Shown: positions 35,916 through 45,617, numbered from the stretch's first letter. The stretch: 64,000 bases of DNA from Stenotrophomonas maltophilia (GCA_002386405.1 DGIP01000066.1:1-64000); one strand, 5' to 3'. Numbers and translations: made by a program. The notes: a model not told the origin generated them from the letters alone.

Positions 35916-38900
35916 TTACTGCAGCGTCAAACCAACGTTCAATGGCATTGCGTAGTTTGGATTTACCTTTACGCGATACATTCCGGTGGCCGGCAGCGTT
36001 GGCAGCTGCAGAACCCGACTGGCGTTGATGTTGATGGACGTCAGCGATGACCCATCTGGCTTGTAGACCACGTAGTACACGTTGCCGCCCACAGGCTGGG
36101 TGGTGTGATCGCTCATTGCCAGGCTGACAACCTGTCCGCTCGTGCCCTGGAAACCTATCCAGCCGTTCTGGCCTGGTCGTCCCAGATTCAGCTGCATAAG
36201 GGTGCCCGACGTCAGCGTTGCATCCACGTCCGTCGATGCCGTAACCGTGGCCTGGAGGCGTTGATCGGCGGCCTGTGGCACCAGGTACAGTCGATACACA
36301 CCGGTAGCATTGGCAATGATGTCCATCTCACATCCACCGTACTGCGGATAGCAGGTGGTGCTGGCGGTGTTGCCATCGGGTCGATAAAGAACTGCGGAGA
36401 AGTAGTTGCCATTGCTTGTCTGAACATTTGTCAGACCAACACCCAAACGTTGCCCCTCCGTTGCCTGGAAGGTGAGGTACGCTTCTTGCCCCCCGGCTTG
36501 GGTGGAAACGCTCGCCGATGCACCGTTCAGCAGCAGGCCGCTGTTGCCGGAAGCGAGCGTCAACTTGACCTGGAGGGACTCGCCCCTCGTAGGATCGACC
36601 ACGACGGTATAGGTTCCGGATGCTGTCAGCTGAGGCAGTCGAAGTGCACCATTTGAGGTCACACTGATGCTATTGAGGTGGGTACCATCTGGCTTGTACA
36701 CCTCATAGGAAACCGCGCGACCGGCCGGGACACTTGCCTGCCCTGCAACTTGCAGCGACAGCCACTGACCTGCCTGACCACTGAAGGAAAGCCGCCCCCC
36801 CTGCCCCCGCCTCGGCAAAGCAAGATCTACGGTTTGATCGAGCAGAAGAGCACCCGTCACTTCCTGCGACACAGAAATCTGGTAGCTGAAAGTCTGGCTC
36901 GCAGTCTGCGGAGTGACCACCACGCTGTATGCACCGGTCTGCGCCGCAACCATGCTTACTTTGCAGCCTTGGTAAGACGCGTAGCAGGTGGAGCCGGCGA
37001 CGTACGCTCCGTCCGGGCGATAAAGCGAGACTGTCGCGTAGCTGTCAGACGACACTTGCAGATCGTGAACTGCCAAGCCGAGTCTCTGCCCTGCCGTTGC
37101 CTGGAAGGTGGCTCGCGTGGCTTGACCACCGAAGGTCGTGCCAACTACACCTGGCTCGCCATCCACTGGCAATGCAATGCCGGAGGTTAGCGTCACACGG
37201 CTGTTCATGGTTTCACCGTATGTAGTTTCCACGAGCACTTGGTAGGTCCCCGACGTCGGCAACCGAAGTTCCTGTGCCCCGTATTTTGAGGCGACCAGAT
37301 TGACCATGTGGTTGCCGTCGGGCTTATAGACGCTGTAGTACACACTTCGGTCCACCGGGAATGTGGACTGGCCCGCAACCTGAAGCGCCAACGCTTCACC
37401 GGCCTCACCGGTAAAACTCAATCGCGCCCTTTGCCCCCGACGTGCGATGACGAGATCGAGAGGTTGATTGCGCGCAAGAGTCGCCTGCAGGTCACGCGAT
37501 AGCGTGGTCTTGAACTGGGCTGTCTGACTCGCATTCTGCGCAATTGTCACAACGCTGTAGGTACCACTTTCAACAGCGTTGATGCCAAGCGCGCAACCTT
37601 GGTATGACATGTAGCACGTGGTGCTTGTCAGGTGCGAACCGTTGGGCCGATAGACGTAGACAGTCAGGTAGCTGCCACTGGTAAGGGCAAGATCGCTGAT
37701 GCCCAGGCCCAGTTTTTCCCCAGCAGCGGCCTGGAATGTCAAGTAGGCAGGCTGGCCCGGCTGGGTGGTTGAGAGCTCACCCGGGCTGCCATCGATCACA
37801 GTGCCGCTGTCCGAGCCACCTGTAAGCTTGAGCTGTACCCCGATCGTGGCTCCATACGCCGGGTCAACAAACAACGTGTACAGACCGCTTACAGGAAGCG
37901 TTGTTAGATTCAAGGTGTCCGAGTTCGTCGTGCTGCGCGAAAGCAGCGAGGTGCCATCCGGCTTCAGGACCTGGTAGTAGACGGTGGAGCCGACCGGAAC
38001 CGCCGACTGTCCTGAGATCTGCAGCCCCAGCGTCTCGCCGGCTTGGGCGTTGAAGCTCAGCCGCCCATTCTCGCCGCGGCGTGGCAGGGCAAGCATGGTC
38101 GGCGTCTCGCGCGGGAGCGTCCGGCGGAGATCGTTGCTGATCGTGACCTTGTAATCAAGAGTCTGGGTGTCGCTCTGTGGGATAACCACGATGCCGTAGG
38201 TACCCACTTCCGGGGCACGCACATTCAGCTCACATCCGCCGTAGGACTGATAACAGGTCGTACTCACAACAGTCCCGCCATTGGGCCGATAGACGTAGAC
38301 CCACGCATAGCTTCCCGTGCTGACCACCAGGTCGCTGATACCGACGCCAAGGCGCTGGTCAATTTCATCGACATCGAAGGTAGCAAACGTCGCCTGACCG
38401 CCGATGGTGGTCGTCACAGCGCCTACGGCTCCGTCCAGTTCAGGTGACCCACCGTTTCCTGCAGTCAAAAGAACTCGAGCCTGCACGGCCGCGCCGTTAT
38501 TGGGATCGACGAAAATCGAGTAGTCGCCACTGACCGGCAGGTTCATCATCGTCATGTGATTGAACGATGTGGTACTCATGCTGGTCAGGGAGCTGCCATC
38601 GGGCTTGTAGACCGAGTACGGAACGCTGGCGTTGCCGGTGCTGGTTTGGCCTGCGATCTGCAGGGACAGGTTGTCACCTGCCACGGCATTGAATCTGAGC
38701 CTCGCGTTCTGCCCTAGGCGCGGAACCACCATATTGATCGGCTGCTCTCTCGCAAGATCCATATACAGGTCGTTGGAGAGCGTCGCCTTGAACCGCATCA
38801 GTTGCGTCGCAGACTGGGGCACTACCAGGATGCTGTAGGTACCTACGATGGGTGCAAGGATGTTGACCGAGCAAGCGATCTGACTCGAATAGCAGGTGGT

Positions 38901-41471
38901 GCTGGCGACCTGAGCTCCATTCGGCCCATGTACATACGCGCTGACGTAGCTCCCCGTGGTCAACTCGACATTCGACAGCGCCAGACCAAGGCGCTGCCCG
39001 GCCGTTGTGGTCGAGAAGGTCAGGTACGCCGGGTGGCCAGGAATTGGTGCAACGTAATCACCGGAAGCGCCGTCGATCTCAAGGGCCGTTTGCCGGCCAG
39101 CCGTCAGCGTCACCCGTGATTGGATTATCGCCCCCTCTGTCGGGTCAACGAACAGCATGTAACGACCCGCAGTGGGCAGTGTGGTCAGCCTCAGAGTTTC
39201 GGACCACGTCGCGTACGAGCTGACGAGAAGCGTGCCGTCGGGCTTGTGTATCTGATAGTAGACCGAGGCGCTCGCCGGATTGGCGATCTGCCCAGCGATC
39301 TGCACAGCCAACGATTCACCCGCCGCCGCATCGATGTAGAGGCGCGCATTCTGCCCGCGGCGGGCAAGATACAGATTTATCGGCGTTTCACGCGTCATGG
39401 TTGCTTGCAGGTCGGCGCTTATCCACGCCTTCAGCTGCATGGTCTGCGTGGAACTGGTGGGCTGCACCACCACGCTGTACCGGCCAACGGCCGGGGCACG
39501 CACGTTCAATCCGCAGCCGCCGCTCACTTGATAACACGTGGCGCTGCCCAGCGAAGCGCCGTCCGGGCGGTAGACCTGCACATTGACGTAGGTACCACTG
39601 CTCAGCACCAGATCACTGATGCCCACACCTATAGCTTGGTCAGCCTCAGTGACGTTGAAATTGAAATACACCGATTGGCCGCCCGACTGGGTGGCGACCT
39701 CGGCTGGTGCGCCGTCCACCTGGCCGCCGTTACTTACTCCCTCGGTCAGCAAAATTCGAGAAGAAAGCGACGCGGCTTGCTCTGCGTCGATGAAGACGGA
39801 GTACTGCCCGCTTTGCGGAAGGCTGGGAAGATTCAGCAGGTGGTGGGTGAGCGCGTTGAAGCTTGTGAGCAGCGTCCCGTCCGGCTTGTAAACGCCGTAG
39901 TTCACGGATTTGCCGGCGGGCTGCGTTACTTGCGTTGTCACCTGGAGAGCGAGCGATTCCCCAGCCTGTGCATTGAAGCTCAACCTCGCATTCTGTCCAC
40001 GGCGCGGAACCACCAGATCCAGCGGCAGCTCGCGCTGAAGCACACCCTGGATGTCGGCACTCAAGGTGACCTTAGCCTGGAACGTTTGAGTGGCCGTGCC
40101 TGGGCTGAGCACGACTGCATAAACTGCTGTCTGCGGAGACCGGATGTTGAGGTGGCAGCCCTCATAGCTGGTGTAGCAACCGCTGCTGGTCACCGAACTT
40201 TCGCGGTTCAGCACATTGACAGAGATTCCTGAAGTGTTGGATGCCGTGAGTCCATCGATCCCGAGGCCAAGCCGTTGATCGACAGCCGCGCTGAAGACAA
40301 GGCGTCTTTTCTGCCCTGGAATGGCTGTCGCAACCGTGACCGAATCACCGCCCGACACGATTTTGCGACTTCGCTCAATGGAGAGGTTCCATGTAGCCGG
40401 AGCCTGCGAGGGCTTGATGAGCAGCAGATAGGTACCAGTGCTCGCTGCCGGCGGAAGAAGTGCTGTCGGGTCGGACGGCGTAGCGACCGCCCCTGCCACC
40501 CTGCGGTTTGAAGGGTCGTACAACGTATAGGACAGATTGCCGGCACTGATTGCAGAGAACTGCGCGTCCAGGTGCTCACCCACGCCAGCGTCGATGAGTA
40601 CCGCAATCTGCTTGCCAGTTGCTTGAACGGAGAGTGTGACCGCAGGTGCATCCGGTGTGATGCGACGGAAGGATTCCACCTCCGCTGCCGTTACACCGGT
40701 GGGCAGCACAATCAGGTCCTGCTCACTGATCGCCATGCCGTAAGGCGTGGAGACCGACACTTTGCCGCTTGCGGCAAAGTTGGGCACGGCGAAGTCCAGC
40801 TGGGTATTCGCCACGGCCCCGACTACGCCGGCGCGAGCACCCACGCGCACGGTGGTCTGGTAAGGAAGCGGGTACAGGGACTCACCCGCAACCGTGACAC
40901 TGGTTCCTGCACTCACCACCTGCGGTGAGATGCTGTCGATTCTTGGTTCCCGGGCGTTCTGGTCAACGATGAAGTCGGTGTTGCTGGTAACCGACTGACC
41001 GCCCACTGTGACGGACACGGGTCCGGTCACAGCGCCCACGGGAACGATGGCAACCAGGTCACTACTGCTGGCGCTGAGCACACTGGCGGAGATGCCAGAG
41101 AATCGAACCGTGTTGGCACCGGGCGTTGCACTGAATCCATGCCCCTGCAGGCGCACTTGCATGCCGGTGACACCACGGCCTGGGGTGAACGCGAACAGGG
41201 CCAGCTGGTCGGCTGCCAGGCGGTCTACTTTCTGGATGTTGCCCATCACGTCGTAGAAGTAACGCGCCGACTCCCCGGCGTCATTGGTCACCGCGATGAG
41301 CCGACCATTGGCGTCGTAAACGTAACTGGTCGCGGATACTGGCGATGCGAGCACGAGCGCAAGCACAACCATGACCCAGGCCGCGATGCGGGCCGTGAGT
41401 GAAGTGGCACTGCCGTGTGCTGCATCCAAGCTCCGGCCAACGCCGGCACTGCAACGTGCGCGTACTTCCAT
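35916..41471 (-). CDS. Giant secreted protein with YD-repeat, IPT/TIG domains and seven tandem beta-sandwich units
   Basis: About 1851 residues. A signal peptide (VMVVLALVLASPVSA) is followed by one RHS-type YD repeat (YVYDANGRLIAVTNDAGE ... YFYDVMGNI), IPT/TIG-like domains (about 75-230), and then seven tandem units of about 210-214 residues up to the C-terminus. Each unit pairs two pre-peptidase (PPC)-like sandwiches: one contains YRPDG/CY-x5-GC (a CX6C pair in all seven), the other YKPDG. The fold suggests an extended surface or secreted fibre. The RHS gene starts 55 bases downstream and is probably co-transcribed. Start at 41471 (ATG) is preferred; a TTG at 41570 lies between promoter elements. 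Confidence 0.78.
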   Translation of the reverse strand: MEVRARCSAGVGRSLDAAHGSATSLTARIAAWVMVVLALVLASPVSATSYVYDANGRLIAVTNDAGESARYFYDVMGNIQKVDRLAADQLALFAFTPGRGVTGMQVRLQGHGFSATPGANTVRFSGISASVLSASSSDLVAIVPVGAVTGPVSVTVGGQSVTSNTDFIVDQNAREPRIDSISPQVVSAGTSVTVAGESLYPLPYQTTVRVGARAGVVGAVANTQLDFAVPNFAASGKVSVSTPYGMAISEQDLIVLPTGVTAAEVESFRRITPDAPAVTLSVQATGKQIAVLIDAGVGEHLDAQFSAISAGNLSYTLYDPSNRRVAGAVATPSDPTALLPPAASTGTYLLLIKPSQAPATWNLSIERSRKIVSGGDSVTVATAIPGQKRRLVFSAAVDQRLGLGIDGLTASNTSGISVNVLNRESSVTSSGCYTSYEGCHLNIRSPQTAVYAVVLSPGTATQTFQAKVTLSADIQGVLQRELPLDLVVPRRGQNARLSFNAQAGESLALQVTTQVTQPAGKSVNYGVYKPDGTLLTSFNALTHHLLNLPSLPQSGQYSVFIDAEQAASLSSRILLTEGVSNGGQVDGAPAEVATQSGGQSVYFNFNVTEADQAIGVGISDLVLSSGTYVNVQVYRPDGASLGSATCYQVSGGCGLNVRAPAVGRYSVVVQPTSSTQTMQLKAWISADLQATMTRETPINLYLARRGQNARLYIDAAAGESLAVQIAGQIANPASASVYYQIHKPDGTLLVSSYATWSETLRLTTLPTAGRYMLFVDPTEGAIIQSRVTLTAGRQTALEIDGASGDYVAPIPGHPAYLTFSTTTAGQRLGLALSNVELTTGSYVSAYVHGPNGAQVASTTCYSSQIACSVNILAPIVGTYSILVVPQSATQLMRFKATLSNDLYMDLAREQPINMVVPRLGQNARLRFNAVAGDNLSLQIAGQTSTGNASVPYSVYKPDGSSLTSMSTTSFNHMTMMNLPVSGDYSIFVDPNNGAAVQARVLLTAGNGGSPELDGAVGAVTTTIGGQATFATFDVDEIDQRLGVGISDLVVSTGSYAWVYVYRPNGGTVVSTTCYQSYGGCELNVRAPEVGTYGIVVIPQSDTQTLDYKVTISNDLRRTLPRETPTMLALPRRGENGRLSFNAQAGETLGLQISGQSAVPVGSTVYYQVLKPDGTSLLSRSTTNSDTLNLTTLPVSGLYTLFVDPAYGATIGVQLKLTGGSDSGTVIDGSPGELSTTQPGQPAYLTFQAAAGEKLGLGISDLALTSGSYLTVYVYRPNGSHLTSTTCYMSYQGCALGINAVESGTYSVVTIAQNASQTAQFKTTLSRDLQATLARNQPLDLVIARRGQRARLSFTGEAGEALALQVAGQSTFPVDRSVYYSVYKPDGNHMVNLVASKYGAQELRLPTSGTYQVLVETTYGETMNSRVTLTSGIALPVDGEPGVVGTTFGGQATRATFQATAGQRLGLAVHDLQVSSDSYATVSLYRPDGAYVAGSTCYASYQGCKVSMVAAQTGAYSVVVTPQTASQTFSYQISVSQEVTGALLLDQTVDLALPRRGQGGRLSFSGQAGQWLSLQVAGQASVPAGRAVSYEVYKPDGTHLNSISVTSNGALRLPQLTASGTYTVVVDPTRGESLQVKLTLASGNSGLLLNGASASVSTQAGGQEAYLTFQATEGQRLGVGLTNVQTSNGNYFSAVLYRPDGNTASTTCYPQYGGCEMDIIANATGVYRLYLVPQAADQRLQATVTASTDVDATLTSGTLMQLNLGRPGQNGWIGFQGTSGQVVSLAMSDHTTQPVGGNVYYVVYKPDGSSLTSININASRVLQLPTLPATGMYRVKVNPNYAMPLNVGLTLQ
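35919..40300 (-). repeat. Seven in-gene tandem repeats, period 630-642 bases
   Basis: The second Cys codon of the CX6C motif recurs at 36330, 36963, 37593, 38232, 38871, 39513 and 40155, spacings 633, 630, 639, 639, 642 and 642 bases, all multiples of three. The units have diverged at the nucleotide level, so the array is old rather than a recent expansion. Confidence 0.85.
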
Positions 41472-41552
41472 ATCAGCTCGCCCCTGAGCTTGCGGCCTTC
41501 TGGCCACTCCGTGGAATTGCAGGCGCCTTCTTGGCGCATCCCAGGTGGAGGA

Positions 41553-41580
41553 TATACAGTTCCGTTTCAACCCCTGTCAA
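41553..41580 (-). promoter_or_regulatory. Sigma-70-type promoter of the giant gene/RHS operon
   Basis: On the minus strand TTGACA (complement of 41575-41580) is followed after 16 bases by TGTATA (complement of 41553-41558). The start codon at 41471 would leave a leader of about 70 bases. The -35 side also faces the divergent peroxidase gene. Confidence 0.55.
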
Positions 41581-41611
41581 GGCAGACAGACAAGTGCGAC
41601 TCAGGACTGGG

Positions 41612-42616
41612 ATGGCCGCCACAAAGTTGTTGCCGTTGCTTGCGGTTTCCATATGGCTGTGTGCCTGCACGCAAAAGGAAACGGTTACAGCCATGTCGCG
41701 CAATGGCTTGGCTGACGTCGGCGAAGCGCTGTTCAATGACACTCGGCTTGGTGCTGACGGCCGTACAAGTTGTGCAACTTGTCACACTTCTGAGCTGGCC
41801 TTCACGGATGGTCGAGATAAGGCAATAGGCGCATTCGGGCGCGCTGGAACGCGCAACTCTCCGAGCTTGATCGGGCTAAAGGGGAGTGGACCGCAGTTCT
41901 GGGATGGGCGTGAAGGAACGCTTGCCCAAGCGGTGATGCAACCGCTGGGGAATCCCAGGGAAATGGGGCACGACTCCATTGCCGCGGCTATGCAACAGAT
42001 CGCCCTGATACCGGAATACCGTGCCTTCTTCGGCGAGAAGCTCAGCGAAGCTGACGTCTCTGCAGCACTCTCCAGCTACCTGGAGAACCTCGACGTGGGT
42101 GAGAGCCTGTACGAGCAGGCCCGCACAGCGGGCGATTACCGGATGTTAGGCGACCAGGCTCAACGCGGAATGCAGCTGTTTGAGGGCAAAGCGCAGTGCG
42201 CCAGTTGCCACCTTACAGCCGAAGAAAGTGCCCTCAGCGACGAGCGCTTCCACCATGCCAGCGTCGGCTTCGAGCGTATTGCCGGGAATATCCGTCCGCT
42301 GCAGGCTCGGCTTGAACGCGCACGGTTAGCTGGCGAACCCCTTGGCAAGCTGATCCTGGCTGATGCCGAGGTTGCTGAGCTGGGCCGGTTCGCGATCACG
42401 TCCGACCCCCAGGATATGGGCGCGTTCCGTACCCCCAGCCTGCTCAATGTGGCAAGAACTGCGCCCTACATGCATGACGGCAGCATTCCGACGCTGGAGG
42501 CTGCGATTGAGCATGAGCTCTACTATCGCGGCCTGACCAGTGGAATGCCGGTCAGCCTGACCGTGGAGGAACGACGCGATCTTGCGGCGTTCCTGACCAC
42601 GCTCAGCACGCGGTAA
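41612..42616 (+). CDS. Di-heme cytochrome c peroxidase-like lipoprotein
   Basis: 334 residues, MauG/CcpA superfamily. The signal sequence MAATKLLPLLAVSIWLCAC could end in a lipobox-like LCAC. Heme motifs CATCH (N-terminal half) and CASCH (C-terminal half) are present, and ARTAPYMHDGS carries the Met ligand. Conserved RNSPSLIGLKGSGPQFWDGREGTL is typical. Start chosen for AGGA six bases upstream. It diverges from the giant gene with only about 140 bases between start codons, so shared regulation is possible. It is a distant second copy of the protein encoded at 2523. Confidence 0.85.
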   Translation: MAATKLLPLLAVSIWLCACTQKETVTAMSRNGLADVGEALFNDTRLGADGRTSCATCHTSELAFTDGRDKAIGAFGRAGTRNSPSLIGLKGSGPQFWDGREGTLAQAVMQPLGNPREMGHDSIAAAMQQIALIPEYRAFFGEKLSEADVSAALSSYLENLDVGESLYEQARTAGDYRMLGDQAQRGMQLFEGKAQCASCHLTAEESALSDERFHHASVGFERIAGNIRPLQARLERARLAGEPLGKLILADAEVAELGRFAITSDPQDMGAFRTPSLLNVARTAPYMHDGSIPTLEAAIEHELYYRGLTSGMPVSLTVEERRDLAAFLTTLSTR

Positions 42617-42632
42617 TGCCGCTGGCGACGAT

Positions 42633-43103
42633 TTACTGCGCTGGCGCCGCGATATCGGACGGGAAGATCTCCAGTTCTTGGCTACCAGCCAACTTGCCAT
42701 CCACCGTGACTTCGAAAAGATAACGACCCGTTGACCACTGGGGGCTCGGTTCGAATGTGAACTTGGGTGCCGCCGAGTTGCCGGCATTGAGCCGGAGCGT
42801 GCGGGTATCGACCGTAGTGCCGTCTGCCAAGGCAATCATCTTCACCGCAAGGTCTGCCTGCTTGGTGGCGCCTTGGGTGCGGATCGCGATTTCCAGTTTG
42901 TCTGCCGGATGCGCTGGCCGAGTGAACGCACCAGTGGGCTCGCCAGCCGGACGGGCAATGATCTCAATGAGCTCGAACTTCTGCTTTGCTTGAGTGGCTG
43001 TAGCCGCTGCTTTAGGTTCGTTTGGCGACGGGCTGCAACCCGCGATCGCCGCGGCGGCAACGAGCACGACGACCGACCCAACCACCTTCCCTGTCAACTT
43101 CAT
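42633..43103 (-). CDS. Lipoprotein of unknown function
   Basis: 156 residues. The signal peptide ends in lipobox IAGC (Cys23), followed by a Pro/Ala linker and a beta-rich domain (KFELIEIIARPAGEPTGAFTRPAHPADKLEI ... TGRYLFEVTVDGKLAGSQELEIFP) that looks like an Ig-type sandwich. Start at 43103 has GGGG about seven bases upstream. It is convergent with the peroxidase gene (16 bases apart). Family not recognised. Confidence 0.7.
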   Translation of the reverse strand: MKLTGKVVGSVVVLVAAAAIAGCSPSPNEPKAAATATQAKQKFELIEIIARPAGEPTGAFTRPAHPADKLEIAIRTQGATKQADLAVKMIALADGTTVDTRTLRLNAGNSAAPKFTFEPSPQWSTGRYLFEVTVDGKLAGSQELEIFPSDIAAPAQ

Positions 43104-43323
43104 TGATCGCCCCATCCTGTTTGGCCAATCCCGGGATATTACCCCGAACCTCCGGCGGGCGTCCCTACCTGGATTTGCTGGATGGAGCGCAAACCTTCAC
43201 CAGCAAAGCAGATGGGCGACGTCGTTCTCACTTCCGACGCCTGCCCCAGGGGTAAACGCGGGCATCGGGTGGCGTGCCCTGAGCGCTTGGTTTCAGACGC
43301 AGCTTGGCGTCGTACTTTGCGCG

Positions 43324-45054
43324 TCAGTCTTTGGTGACTCGATTGATCTCGGCAAGGCTGGTGGTGCCTGCAGCCGCTTTGATCAAAGCAGACTGGCGCA
43401 GATCGTTGACGCCTGCACGCTGCGCAGCTTCGGCGATCTGGATGGCGTTACCGCCGGCCAGCACGATCACCGAGATCTCCTCGCTCATCGGCATCACCTG
43501 GTAGATACCCGTACGGCCCTTGTAACCTTCGGTGCACTCCTCGCACCCCACGGCCTCGTAGAGCGTGATACCCGCATCCAGCTGGGCCTGGGTAAAACCT
43601 TCCGCCAGCAGCGCGTTGGGTGGCAGATCCACCGGCCGTTTGCAGTTGTTGCAGAGGCGGCGAGCCAGTCGCTGCGCGATCACCAGCGTAACGGAGCTGG
43701 TGATGTTGAACGGCGCGATGCCCATGTTCATCAGGCGCGCGATGGTCTGCGGCGCATCATTGGTATGCAGCGTGGACAGCACCATGTGGCCGGTCTGCGC
43801 TGCCTTGATCGCGATTTCCGCGGTTTCAAGGTCACGGATTTCGCCGACCATGATGATGTCCGGATCCTGGCGCAGGAACGAGCGCAACGCTGCGGCGAAT
43901 GTCATGCCGCGCTTTACGTTCTGCTGCACCTGGTTGACGCCGGGCAGCCGGATTTCAACCGGGTCTTCCGCCGTTGAGATGTTGCGCGTTTCATCGTTGA
44001 GGATGCCCAGCGCGGTGTACAGCGACACGGTCTTACCCGAACCCGTCGGGCCGGTAACCAGCACCATGCCGTACGGTTTGTGGATGGCTTCCAGGAACAG
44101 CTTCTGCTGCACCTCTTCGTAGCCGAGCTTGTCGATGCCCAGCTTGGCGGCGCTGCCGTCCAGGATACGCAGCACGATCTTTTCGCCGAACAGGGTCGGC
44201 AGGGTGCTGACACGGAAGTCGATCTGCTTGGTCTTGGACAGGTTGAGCTTGATGCGCCCGTCCTGCGGCACGCGCTTTTCAGCGATGTCCAGCTGGGACA
44301 TGACCTTCAGGCGTGCGGCAATACGCTGATTGAGCTTGACCGGGGCCTTGGCCACGTTCTTGAGCAGGCCGTCAATGCGGAAGCGCACGCGATAGTCGTC
44401 TTCGTACGGCTCAAAGTGAATATCCGAGGCGCCCTTGCGGATGGCATCCACCAGCACTTTATTGACGAACTTCACAACCGGGGTGTCGTCACCCTTCGCA
44501 TCATGACCGGTGTCGGCACCGCCGCCCTCGTCGTCTCCCGAGGAGACATCAAGGTCACCCATCCCCTCATCGTCACCACCACCAAGGGCGCCGCCGAGAG
44601 CGTCATGCTTGGATTGCCACTGCTCCAGCGTGCGACGGATCTGCTCTTCATCAACCAGGATGGGCTCCACCACCAGGTTGGTGTGGAATTTGATCTCGTC
44701 GAGCGAATGGGTGGGATCACTCGTACCCACGAACAGCTTGCCACCGCGCTTGAACAGCGGAAGCACGTGATGTTTGCGGAGAAGTTCTTCACTAACGAGG
44801 CTGATCGCACTCTGCCCGCTATCGAACACGCCTACATCGAGCAACGGCATGCCGAACTCAAGGGCATTGGCGGCCGCCAGTTGAGAAGCTGTTACCAGCT
44901 TTTTCTCGGCGAAGTACTGCGGCAGCGGCTGCTTGGCAGCTGCGGCCTTGGACATTGCGTCACGTGCGGCCGCTTCTTCAAGCGCCCCATCCTGCACCAG
45001 GCGACGGGCGATGCCGGTGATCCCGACGAGGTTGGCGGTAGCGACGGCGTTCAT
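43324..45054 (-). CDS. pilB: Type IV-A pilus assembly ATPase PilB
   Basis: Cytoplasmic hexameric ATPase that powers pilus extension (576 residues). The N-terminal MshEN-like domain is followed by an acidic Gly/Asp linker (about residues 155-187) and the GspE ATPase core: Walker A GPTGSGKT, Asp box, Walker B IIMVGEIRD and His box TGHMVLSTLHTND. A zinc-binding tetracysteine CNNC ... CEEC is present. It lies 53 bases downstream of the second pilin gene, likely in the same transcript. Confidence 0.96.
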   Translation of the reverse strand: MNAVATANLVGITGIARRLVQDGALEEAAARDAMSKAAAAKQPLPQYFAEKKLVTASQLAAANALEFGMPLLDVGVFDSGQSAISLVSEELLRKHHVLPLFKRGGKLFVGTSDPTHSLDEIKFHTNLVVEPILVDEEQIRRTLEQWQSKHDALGGALGGGDDEGMGDLDVSSGDDEGGGADTGHDAKGDDTPVVKFVNKVLVDAIRKGASDIHFEPYEDDYRVRFRIDGLLKNVAKAPVKLNQRIAARLKVMSQLDIAEKRVPQDGRIKLNLSKTKQIDFRVSTLPTLFGEKIVLRILDGSAAKLGIDKLGYEEVQQKLFLEAIHKPYGMVLVTGPTGSGKTVSLYTALGILNDETRNISTAEDPVEIRLPGVNQVQQNVKRGMTFAAALRSFLRQDPDIIMVGEIRDLETAEIAIKAAQTGHMVLSTLHTNDAPQTIARLMNMGIAPFNITSSVTLVIAQRLARRLCNNCKRPVDLPPNALLAEGFTQAQLDAGITLYEAVGCEECTEGYKGRTGIYQVMPMSEEISVIVLAGGNAIQIAEAAQRAGVNDLRQSALIKAAAGTTSLAEINRVTKD

Positions 45055-45107
45055 GGACCAGATCCTTTAATGCGAAGCTTCATTATGGCCAGCATTGGTG
45101 CCCCGTA

Positions 45108-45515
45108 CTAGCACCCGGCAGGGCGGTGCTTTGCCTGGAAGGCAGAGCCATCACAGGTCCAAACACCATCTCCATCTCGATTGAGCACAAGGTCCTCCCC
45201 ATCGACAAGCGGGCCGCCGGCCACTGTGCAGGAAATGCGCCCGACCCCGTCTGCACCAACCACTGCATCTACCGCGGAGCAGCGCTGCGACACCTTGAGC
45301 CCAATGTAGTCGGCATTGATAACACTTGCATCACGACTATCCTGCACAACTGTCTCGACGGTCGTTTTTCCCGGCCTGATTTCAGACAAGGCGGCAGCCA
45401 ACTGTGCCTTTGCCACATAGTCCTGGTACATCGGCAAGGCGATGGCAGCCAAGATGGCAATGATCGCTACGACGATCATTAGTTCAATCAATGTGAATCC
45501 ACGCTCCCCGCGCAT
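45108..45515 (-). CDS. Type IV major-type pilin, second copy
   Basis: 135 residues with a short leader MRGERG cleaved before Phe, Glu at mature position 5 and the hydrophobic helix [21 protein letters not shown]. It is nearly identical to the neighbouring pilin through [10 protein letters not shown], then diverges ([20 protein letters not shown]). C-terminal Cys residues suit a D-loop disulfide. The GAGGGGG ribosome-binding site and a sigma-54 promoter 38 bases ahead show independent expression. Confidence 0.9.
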   Translation of the reverse strand: MRGERGFTLIELMIVVAIIAILAAIALPMYQDYVAKAQLAAALSEIRPGKTTVETVVQDSRDASVINADYIGLKVSQRCSAVDAVVGADGVGRISCTVAGGPLVDGEDLVLNRDGDGVWTCDGSAFQAKHRPAGC

Positions 45516-45552
45516 GATACCGCCCCCTCGATTGTAATGAATACAAAGCCAA

Positions 45553-45567
45553 GCATCATTCGTGCCA
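45553..45567 (-). promoter_or_regulatory. Sigma-54 promoter of the second pilin gene
   Basis: Minus strand TGGCACGAATGATGC: GG at -24 and GC at -12 separated by exactly ten bases. The transcript would start near 45541, about 26 bases before the start codon. The first T belongs to the T-run of the preceding pilin's terminator. Confidence 0.75.
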
Positions 45568-45573
45568 AAAAAA

Positions 45574-45594
45574 AGGCCCCGCGAAGCGGGGCCT
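45574..45594 (-). terminator. Rho-independent terminator of pilA
   Basis: Minus strand AGGCCCCGC-TTC-GCGGGGCCT followed by a run of eight T, 24 bases after the pilA stop. It separates the two pilin transcription units. Confidence 0.93.
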
Positions 45595-45617
45595 CTTCAC
45601 AGCAAGCGCAACAAGAA

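Noticed and set aside
41471-41570. TTG start at 41570 for the giant protein
   Set aside because: The codon lies between the -35 and -10 elements of the best promoter, and the added 33 residues precede an otherwise normal signal peptide.
43104-43323. Gene or RNA in the 220-base gap between the lipoprotein gene and pilB
   Set aside because: Only short out-of-frame fragments and no convincing hairpin or promoter were seen.
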